From assembly GCA_002427745.1 (NCBI GenBank), contig DIYF01000129.1, forward strand, positions 27,909 to 33,203: a DNA stretch of 5,295 bases, in the 5' to 3' direction. The position numbers were made by a program, and so were the translations under genes. The notes under the pieces were generated by a model that was not told the origin of the DNA, did not search any database, and saw only the letters and a program-made list of their open reading frames with translations. This DNA is from Roseivirga sp. UBA6061. Lineage in GTDB: Bacteria > Bacteroidota > Bacteroidia > Cytophagales > Cyclobacteriaceae. Positions 1 to 5,295 of the stretch are shown here, in pieces (position 1 is the first letter of the stretch; each line of letters begins with the position of its first letter).

Positions 1-118
1 CTGGAGTAACGGAGCTACGAGCGAAAGCATTACCAATTCACCAGCCGGCACCTACACAGTAACAGTCACGGATGCCAACGGTGGTACTTCTACCAGCAGC
101 AGCACGATTACCGAGCCT
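1..118 (+). repeat. SprB unit 1, B-type, left part cut off
   Basis: Begins at the conserved Trp (WSNGAT, residue 1) and runs through AGTYTVTVTDANG to ITEP at residue 39. The DANGGTSTSSS ending, which lacks the cysteine of the NGC ending, places it with the B units at 350-577 and 1286-1513. The N-terminal half of this unit lies outside the window. Confidence 0.85.
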
Positions 119-3100
119 ACAGCACTAAGTGTGACCGGAGTGGTAGATATGAATGTGAGTATTAATGGTAGCAACGATGGGCAAGCTACAGCAGCCGGTT
201 CGGGAGGCACGCCACCTTATACCTATGCCTGGAATACAGGTGCTACTACAGCTACAGCCACAGGTCTTCCTGCCGGTACATTCACTGTATCAGTTACTGA
301 TAACAACGGTTGTGGTCCTGCTACCGATCAGGTGACGATTACTCAACCGGCAGTGCTGACGGCAGCTTCGATAGTAGACTTTAATGTAAACTGTAATGGT
401 GGTAGTGATGGAGGAGCAACTGCTTCTGCTACCGGAGGAACTCAGCCTTATACTTACGTCTGGAGTAATGGAACAACGAATGCGAGTATTACTAATTCGG
501 TGGCCGGAACTTATACCGTAACTGTGACGGATGCCAATGGCGCTACCTCTACCTCTTCAAGTACAATTACTGAGCCTACAGCATTAGGCGCAGCTGGTGT
601 GGTAGACATGAATGTGAGTATCAATGGCGGCAGTGATGGAGGAGCTACGGCAGCAGGTTCGGGAGGTACACCACCTTATACTTATTTATGGAGCACAGGA
701 GCAACCAATGCTTCTGTTACCAACCTGCCAGCGGGTACTTACACCGTGACAGTTACTGATAACAATGGTTGTGGTCCGGCTACGGATCAGGTAACGATCA
801 CTGAACCTGTTGTGCTTTCTGCACTCTCCATAGTGGACTTTAATATTGACTGTAATGGTGGTACTGGTGGGGGAGCCAGTGCTGCGGGCTCAGGAGGTGT
901 TCCTCCTTATACATTTGCCTGGAGCACGGGAGCAACCACATCTTCTATCGGAAAAATAATCAATGACAATTCTCTGGTGGCTGGTACTTACACAGTAACC
1001 GTAACCGATGCCAACGGTGCCACGGCTACCAGCAGTAGCACGGTAACAGAGCCTACTGCCTTAAGTGCAACTGGTGTAGTAGACATGAATGTGAGTATCA
1101 ATGGCGGCAGTGATGGTGGAGCTACGGCAGCTGGTTCGGGAGGTACACCACCTTATACTTATTTATGGAGTACCGGAGCAACCAATGCTTCAGTTACCAA
1201 CCTGCCAGCGGGTACTTACACCGTGACAGTGACTGATAACAATGGTTGTGGTCCGGCTACGGATCAGGTAACGATAACTGAACCAGCTGTGCTGACAGCA
1301 GCCTCTGTAGTAGATGCCAATGTGAACTGTAATGGAGATAGCGATGGAGGAGCGACTGCTTCGGCTACAGGAGGAACCCAACCATACACCTATGTCTGGA
1401 GTAATGGTACCACGAACGCCAGCATCACTAATTCAGCGGCTGGTACTTATACAGTAACAGTAACGGATGCCAATGGTGCTACCTCGACAAGCAGCAGCAC
1501 TATCACAGAACCCACTGAACTCACGGCCAATGTCGGAGGTGCCAATTTCGGGATTGATTTCGATGGAGATGAGGTTGATGACGAGTTCTACGATGAGACA
1601 GCAAGTTGTAACGGATTTTTGGATGGAGGCCTTGCAGCGAATGCAACAGGCGGAACAGGACCTTATACCTATTTGTGGAGTATCGGAGCAACCACCGGTT
1701 CGATTGTAGGAGTCGGAGCAGGCACCTATACGGTGACGGTGACAGATGCCAATGGTTGTACTGCCACTTCTCAGGGTACGATAACTGAGCCGGATGCGCT
1801 TTCTCCAACCATAGGTTTTGTATCTTCGATCAGCTGTAACGGTTCTTCAGATGGAGAGATGTCAGCCGGGGCTACAGGAGGAACTTCTCCTTATACCTAT
1901 GCCTGGAGTAATGGTGCTACCACCGCGAGCACCGGGCAGATAGCTGCCGGTACCTATACGGTGACGATCACCGATGCCAATGGCTGTACTGCAACAGATT
2001 CTAAGACCATTTCAGAACCGGTGGCCATACAGGCGGCAGCTATTCCGGAAAGGTTTGTGAGCATCAATGGTCTGAGTGATGGAGAGGCCATTGCTTCGGC
2101 CACAGGAGGTACCACACCTTATACCTATTTATGGAGTAACGGAGGTACGACTTCCACTATTACGAACCTGGCTGCAGGTACCTATACTGTATCTGTAACA
2201 GATGCCAATGGTTGCGGGCCCTCTACAGCAGAGGTTGAAATCACGCAACCGGCTGTACTGGAAGCACAGACCGTAGTAGACTTTAATGTTGATTGTAATG
2301 GTGATGGAGGGGGAGGAGCCTCGGCTTCAGCCAGTGGAGGTGTTATGCCTTATACCTATCTGTGGAGCACGGGAAGCACTACTTCATCTATTGGAAAACT
2401 GGCCAGTAACGACTTTCTGACTGCTGGCACTTATACCGTCACTGTAACAGATAACAATGGTGCCACCGCTACCAGTAGTAGTACGGTTACGGAACCATCA
2501 GCACTTTCGGCCAGTGTAGCCGGGTCTACAATTGACGATGGTTTTGGGACCATTTTTGATGAAACGATAAGCTGTAATGGCTTTACGGACGGAGGTTTGA
2601 CAGCCTCTCCGACAGGAGGTACAGGTCCTTATACCTATACCTGGAATATTGGCGCTACCACCTCCAGTATTGTGGGCATTGGAGCAGGTACTTATACGGT
2701 AACTGTAACAGACAATAACGGCTGTACCACTACAGCTGAGGGTACTGTAACGGAGCCTGATATTTTGGCGGCCAACGCCAATACGGATATGGACGTCTCC
2801 AGGTTCAATGATGCTGACGGAGAGATCAGTTCAACACCAACAGGTGGAACACAGCCATACAGCTACATATGGAGTAATGGAGGTACTACAGCAAGTCAGA
2901 CCTCCCTGCAGGCCGGTACTTATACCGTCACCGTAACAGATGCCAATGGTTGTACGGCCAGTCAGAGTACTACGGTAACTCAGCCACCGAACAGTGATCC
3001 GGAATTTGATTCTGGTCCGGTGACCATGGTAGGAGACGATGAATTGTATTTCTACCTGATAGAAACTTCGGATGATGATGATCATGATGTCAACGTGGCC

Positions 3101-5295
3101 GGAACCACCTTGCCTTCATGGCTAAGCCTTGAAAACGGAGTTTTTGCAGCTGTTAATTTTGCAGGTAGTCCTGAAGTAGAAGGTACTGCCGATGGTACAG
3201 GTGCCGAAGCCAGGTTTGCCGCTCCTTATGGCATTGAGATAGATGACAATGAAAATATCTATGTGGCTGATGGAATAGGTCTTATCAAAAAGATTACTCC
3301 TGAGGGAGTAGTAACCACTTTTGCAGGTAATGGAACCCAGGCCACGGTTGATGGAACCGGAACAGGCGCATCATTTAACTTCCCGGCAGGTTTGGCATTT
3401 GATGATCAGGGCAACCTTTACGTGTCGGAGATCTTCGGTAATGTAATTCGGAAGGTAACCCCGGCTGGTGTCGTGAGCACCTTTGCAGGAAGCGGCTCTG
3501 CGGGAATGCTTGATGGTACTGGTAGCAGTGCTACTTTCAATCAGCCTTATGGTATGACCAGTGATGATAATGGTAACCTTTACGTCACTGATTTTAACAA
3601 TCACCTGATCAGAAAAATTGACCCGCAAGGGGTAGTGACCACACTGGCAGGCTCCGGCTTTGGAGCTGGTACAGGTTCAGGTTCTGGTAGTGACAGCGGA
3701 TTCGGTAGTGGTACCTTCGCTGATGGTACCGGTACGGAAGCCTCCTTCAACGGGCCGTTGGGTATTGATATAGACCATAACGGTAACCTTTATGTAGCGG
3801 ATGCTTTCAATGCGATGATCAGAAAGATCACTCCGGAAGGCGTGGTAAGTCAGTTTATCGGTAAGGGTATCGACTTCGCATCAGGTGAACCAGGGCCTGA
3901 CTCTGGTATTGGTCCTGTGGCTATGGGTACCGGTACGGATGCGGTTTTTGCGGGAATTCCCGTTGGACTTACAATTGATGAGCAAGATAACCTCTACATC
4001 ACCCAGGGATTCTTTGGAGCCCCGGCAGTCTTGCAGGCTACTTCAGGGGGAGTGCTCCAGACTATACTTGGTGGGGGAGAACCCGGAACAGCTGATGGTA
4101 CAGGTACAGATGCCCAGTTTGCTTCAGCCTTCGATATTACCATTGATGACTTTGGTAATATCTACCTGGCAGAAACAGAGGCGGTCAGGATTCGGAAAGT
4201 AGTATTCGGAAGCGTGCTCATCGGTGATCCTACAGATCAGGTAGGAGACCATCCGGTACTGTTGGATGCCTCAGACGGTAATGGAGGAACGGCACAACAG
4301 GCCTTTACCATTACAGTCAAAGACCAAACAGCTCCATCCTTTGAATCAGGTACAGCTGCCAGTTTTGCAGAGAATGGCACGGGTACGGTTTACACGGCCA
4401 TGGCAACAGATACCAATAGCAAGGCAATGATCACCTATAGTCTGGGACAGGGCATGGACTCTCAGTTCTTTACCATCGATCCGACTACGGGTATTTTGAC
4501 CTTCCTGAATCCACCGGATTTCGAAAATCCACAGGACAGCGAAAACGACAATACATACAAAGTCGAAATACACGCCAGCGATGATGCACAGAACAGCAGT
4601 GATGCCTTTGTAGTAACCGTTACCGTGACAGATGTTCAGGAGGATATTACTCCTCCGGACAAGCCTGTGATCACCGGAATCAGTGATGATACCGGAGCAA
4701 GCGACAGTGACGGCATTACCAGTGATAAGAACATTACGATAAGCGGAACAGCAGAAGCGAATGCAAGTGTGGAAGTATTCACACAGTTTGGCCCCATCAG
4801 GAAGACCCAGGCCGATGGAAACGGAGACTGGATATTGGATATCACAGATATTACCCTGGTAGAGATTATGGTAAATCTCACAGCACAGGCAGTAGATGCA
4901 GCAGGTAATAGCAGTGAGATCAGTGATATATTTGTATTAACGCCTGACTTTACTGCCCCTGAAAAACCAATTATTACGGGGATCACGGATGACACCGGAG
5001 CAAGTGATAGTGATGGTGTTACCAACGATAAGAATATCTCCGTAAGTGGTACTGCTGAACCGAATACAATCATCGAGGTGTCTACTCAATTTGGTCCTCT
5101 GAGAAATACCCAGGCGGATGCCAATGGTGATTGGGTACTCGATATTACTGATGTTACTCTGATAGAGCTTACAGTGGACCTGACGGCAGAAGCTGTTGAT
5201 TTGGCAGGTAACCGTAGTCCTTCGAGTGATGCGTTTAAGTTGACGCCAGACTTCACCGCACCGGCTAAACCGGTGATCACCGGAATCAGTGATGA
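1..5295 (+). CDS. Giant SprB-repeat / NHL / cadherin / Ig-like surface protein, partial at both ends
   Basis: One frame (codons start at base 2) is open across the window for 1764 complete codons, with no stop. The first base ends a preceding codon and the last two bases begin another. Domain order: SprB repeats at residues 1-995, first half of an Ig-like domain at 996-1046, six-blade NHL propeller at 1047-1400, second half of the Ig-like domain at 1401-1442, cadherin-like domain at 1443-1547, Ig-like repeats from 1548 to the edge. There are fifteen cysteines, all before residue 985. No signal peptide, membrane segment or catalytic motif is visible. SprB-repeat proteins are known in Bacteroidota as very large cell-surface adhesins, the type case being the gliding adhesin SprB, exported by T9SS. 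A role in adhesion or motility is inferred; SprB repeats also occur in proteins of unknown role, so no gene symbol is given. Internal ATGs such as 149-151 are not starts, because the frame and the repeat continue upstream of them. Confidence 0.95.
119..577 (+). repeat. SprB A-B dimer 1 (units 2 and 3)
   Basis: Unit 2 (119-349, 77 residues) is an A unit: its start has SING with no cysteine and its end is NNGCGPATDQVTITQP. Unit 3 (350-577, 76 residues) is a B unit: it starts NVNCNGGSDGG and ends DANGATSTSSSTITEP without cysteine. Unit 3 is nearly the same protein as unit 7 (1286-1513), with about five substitutions, at an offset of 312 residues. Unit 2 is the most divergent of the first three A units (NTGATTATATGLPAGTFTVS around the Trp and AGT motifs). 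Confidence 0.88.
578..1054 (+). repeat. SprB A-B' dimer 2 (units 4 and 5)
   Basis: Unit 4 (578-808, 77 residues) is an A unit whose core is identical in protein to unit 6. Unit 5 (809-1054, 82 residues) is the B' subtype: between the Trp and AGTYTV it has six extra residues in the segment SSIGKIINDNSLVAGT. The same extension occurs in unit 11 (2252-2497, SSIGKLASNDFLTAGT), so the two are closer relatives of each other than of their neighbours. The dimer is 159 residues, against 153 for units 2 and 3. Confidence 0.88.
1055..2020 (+). repeat. SprB A-B-C-D tetramer 1 (units 6-9)
   Basis: Unit 6 (1055-1285) is type A and unit 7 (1286-1513) is type B. Unit 8 (1514-1792, 93 residues) is type C, with a long acidic linker before SCNGFLDGG and the Trp motif LWSIGATTGSIVGVGAGTY. 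Unit 9 (1793-2020) is type D, with SCNGSSDGEM and AWSNGATTASTGQIAAGTY. Units 8 and 9 each carry both the CNG and the NGC cysteine, 50 residues apart. The block totals 322 residues, the same as the following tetramer. Confidence 0.85.
2021..2986 (+). repeat. SprB A-B'-C-D tetramer 2 (units 10-13)
   Basis: Unit 10 (2021-2251) is A-like (FVSINGLSDGE start, NGCGPSTAEVEITQP end). Unit 11 (2252-2497) is B'. Unit 12 (2498-2758, 87 residues) is type C, with TISCNGFTDGG and TWNIGATTSSIVGIGAGTY. Unit 13 (2759-2986) is D-like but has lost the first cysteine (DVSRFNDADGE). Each Trp lies exactly 322 residues after its counterpart in tetramer 1. DNA identity to tetramer 1 is visibly lower than between units 4 and 6, so this duplication looks older. 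The array ends at VTQPPNSDP. Confidence 0.85.
2987..3139 (+). other. Putative Ig (He_PIG / cadherin-like) domain, N-terminal half
   Basis: Residues 996-1046 resemble the first half of a He_PIG or dystroglycan-type cadherin-like domain: DPEFDSGPVTMVGDDELYFY, then the acidic ETSDDDDHDV where these domains usually have a (T/S)DADGD-type motif, then the hallmark LPSWLSLENG. In a normal domain the next element is a turn followed by a G-x-LxGxPT-x-xVG strand. Here the sequence goes straight into the NHL propeller, and the missing strand appears at base 4202. The Asp cluster at residues 1024-1027 may bind calcium (inference). Confidence 0.7.
3140..4201 (+). repeat. NHL-repeat beta-propeller, six blades
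   Basis: Six copies of the NHL pattern DGTGxxAxFxxPxGIxxDxxGNLYVADxxNxxIRKITPxGxVTTFAG are present. The DGTG or equivalent starts at residues 1064, 1117, 1170, 1241, 1308 and 1365; the LYVAD-type Tyr is at 1087, 1140, 1194, 1264, 1332 and 1388. Blades 1-3 are evenly spaced at 53-54 residues; the steps into blades 4 and 5 are 14-18 residues longer because of loop insertions. The N-terminal strand VFAAVNFAGS has the form of a last NHL strand (VVSTFAGS), whereas blade 6 stops after RIRKV, so the N-terminal strand probably closes the ring ('velcro'). NHL propellers mostly act as binding platforms; no ligand can be read from the sequence, and no enzyme motif was recognised. Confidence 0.9.
3650..3721 (+). 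other. Gly/Ser-rich loop between NHL blades 3 and 4
   Basis: Residues 1217-1240 are almost entirely Gly, Ser, Thr, Ala and Phe (GSGFGAGTGSGSGSDSGFGS and onward to the next DGTG). They sit where the other early blades have a short connection between the FAG strand and DGTG. This adds about 18 residues compared with the 53-residue step of blades 1-3. It probably forms a flexible loop on one propeller face. The DNA here is repetitive (ggt/agt/ggc/tct codons), which could allow in-frame length change. Confidence 0.75.
4202..4327 (+). other. Putative Ig (He_PIG / cadherin-like) domain, C-terminal half
   Basis: Residues 1401-1442, VLIGDPTDQVGDHPVLLDAS followed by DGNGGTAQQAFTITVKD, match the second half of a He_PIG or cadherin-like domain (LxGxPTxxQVGxHxVxLxAxDGxGGxxxQxFTITV). 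No first half stands directly before it, only the last NHL blade. The first half ends at base 3139, and joining the two gives one ordinary-length domain. The neighbouring cadherin-like domain starts directly afterwards (TAPSFESG). Confidence 0.75.
4328..4642 (+). other. Cadherin-like domain
   Basis: Residues 1443-1547 follow the cadherin order: APSFESG at the start, SFAENGTGTVYTAMATD with the Glu-Asn of the first calcium motif, ITYSLGQGMDSQFFTIDPTTG followed by ILTF, then PPDFENP in the position of the usual LDYE, then YKVEIHASDDAQNSSDAFVV ending VTVTDVQE. Length is normal for the family. Cadherin-type repeats in bacterial surface proteins generally bind calcium between domains and take part in cell-cell or polysaccharide contact; that role here is inferred. 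The stretch NPQDSENDNTYK adds a few acidic residues after DFE. Confidence 0.85.
4643..4945 (+). repeat. Bacterial Ig-like repeat 1 (101 residues)
   Basis: Residues 1548-1648: TPPDKPVITGISDDTGASDS, then DGITSDKNITISGTAEANAS, VEVFTQFG, ADGNGDWILDI, and a final LTAQAVDAAGNSSEISD strand. The SGTAExxAxVEV ... DGxGxW ... TAxAxDxAGNxS pattern is that of the bacterial Ig-like (Big_6/Big_13-like) repeats of large adhesins. The DDTGASDSDG stretch is Asp-rich and likely binds calcium at the domain boundary (inference). Confidence 0.88.
4946..5248 (+). repeat. Bacterial Ig-like repeat 2 (101 residues)
   Basis: Residues 1649-1749, exactly 101 residues (303 bases) after repeat 1. DFTAPEKPIITGITDDTGAS opens it, with SGTAEPNTIIEV, TQFGPLRNTQAD, GDWVLDITD and LTAEAVDLAGNRSPSSD following. 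It shares the unusual TQFGP(I/L)R(K/N)TQAD segment with repeat 1, so the two are recent tandem duplicates and not just members of one broad family. Confidence 0.88.
5249..5295 (+). repeat. Bacterial Ig-like repeat 3, cut by the right edge
   Basis: Residues 1750-1764 (DFTAPAKPVITGISD) repeat the opening of the Ig-like unit a third time at the same 101-residue spacing. The last 23 bases (5273-5295) are identical to 4667-4689 in repeat 1, an offset of 606 bases or two units. The array clearly continues outside the window. Confidence 0.85.

Larger units (their letters stand above)
1..2986 (+). repeat. SprB repeat array, 13 units (first partial)
   Basis: Each unit follows the pattern (C/I)NG-x-SDGGA - GGTxPYTYxWSxGAT - I(T)NL - AGTYTVTVTDxNG - T(I/V)TEP. 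The invariant Trp falls at residues 1, 77, 154, 230, 307, 389, 466, 559, 635, 711, 788, 881 and 957. With units ending at TEP/TQP/SEP, unit ends lie at bases 118, 349, 577, 808, 1054, 1285, 1513, 1792, 2020, 2251, 2497, 2758 and 2986. Complete units are 76-93 residues long. This matches the Pfam SprB family, beta-rich modules of long Bacteroidota surface proteins. Units fall into subtypes A, B, B' (B plus six residues), C (with a long acidic linker) and D, ordered B-A-B-A-B'-A-B-C-D-A-B'-C-D. The array extends past the left edge, so the true copy number is unknown. Confidence 0.93.

Noticed and set aside
149..151. ATG as a possible gene start (VVDMNVS context)
   Set aside because: The frame and a recognisable B-type repeat continue upstream to the window edge. 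The Met sits in a conserved repeat motif (also at residues 203 and 362), and no Shine-Dalgarno-like or Bacteroidota promoter motif precedes it.
1467..1808. Overlapping open frames: + strand 1467-1709 and - strand 1521-1808
   Set aside because: Both lie inside the SprB C-type unit in other frames, have no family resemblance, and overlap a frame with clear domain conservation.
2987..3139. Reading the segment between the SprB array and the propeller as plain linker
   Set aside because: LPSWLSLENG and the preceding acidic TSDDDD motif fit the first half of a He_PIG-type domain, whose second half is found after the propeller.
3885..4202. Open frame of 105 codons on the + strand in another frame
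   Set aside because: It overlaps NHL blades 5 and 6 of the main frame, which are clearly real, and its translation shows no domain.
4636..5073. Open frame of 145 codons on the minus strand
   Set aside because: It lies exactly antisense to the Ig-like repeats, and its own translation repeats with the same 101-residue period. It is a mirror of codon bias in the repeats, with no ribosome binding site or recognisable family.
4667..5295. Short identical repeats that could suggest a CRISPR array or a mobile-element direct repeat
   Set aside because: Spacing is 303 or 606 bases, the intervening sequence is also repeated, and everything is in frame with a conserved Ig-like domain.
5249..5295. T9SS C-terminal sorting domain or gliding-associated C-terminal domain at the right edge
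   Set aside because: The last residues are simply the start of a third Ig-like repeat; no sorting-domain motif or stop codon is present in the window.

Overview
The whole window is the interior of one very large gene read left to right on the + strand. The frame starting at base 2 stays open for 1764 complete codons, with no stop and no credible start, so the gene runs off both ends. Residue numbers in this report count from the codon at base 2. There is no intergenic DNA, and I see no RNA gene, promoter, ribosome binding site, terminator, insertion sequence or CRISPR array.

The protein is a repetitive, multidomain surface or secreted protein. In order it holds: (1) thirteen SprB-type repeats, the first cut by the window edge (bases 1-2986); (2) the first half of a putative Ig (He_PIG/cadherin-like) domain (2987-3139); (3) a six-bladed NHL beta-propeller (3140-4201); (4) what looks like the second half of the same Ig domain (4202-4327); (5) a cadherin-like domain (4328-4642); (6) a tandem array of 101-residue bacterial Ig-like repeats that continues past the right edge (4643-5295). 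SprB repeats are named after the gliding-motility adhesin SprB of Flavobacterium johnsoniae and are characteristic of Bacteroidota. Together with the balanced base composition and the mix of NHL, cadherin-like and Ig-like modules, this suggests a Bacteroidota bacterium, perhaps a marine Cytophagales-type lineage. The phylum is fairly secure and the lower rank is a guess. Such proteins are normally exported by the type IX secretion system (T9SS) and carry a C-terminal sorting domain; that part would lie beyond the right edge and is not seen here.

The modules suggest a long stalk of beta-sandwich repeats carrying a propeller that could bind a ligand or partner, ending in a probably calcium-stiffened Ig-like rod. 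The points most worth a second look are the propeller apparently inserted into a hairpin of an Ig-like domain, the ordered A-B and A-B-C-D super-repeat of the SprB units, the complementary cysteine pattern in A/B pairs, and two copies of a 71-residue segment that are identical in protein but differ at nine third-codon positions in DNA.
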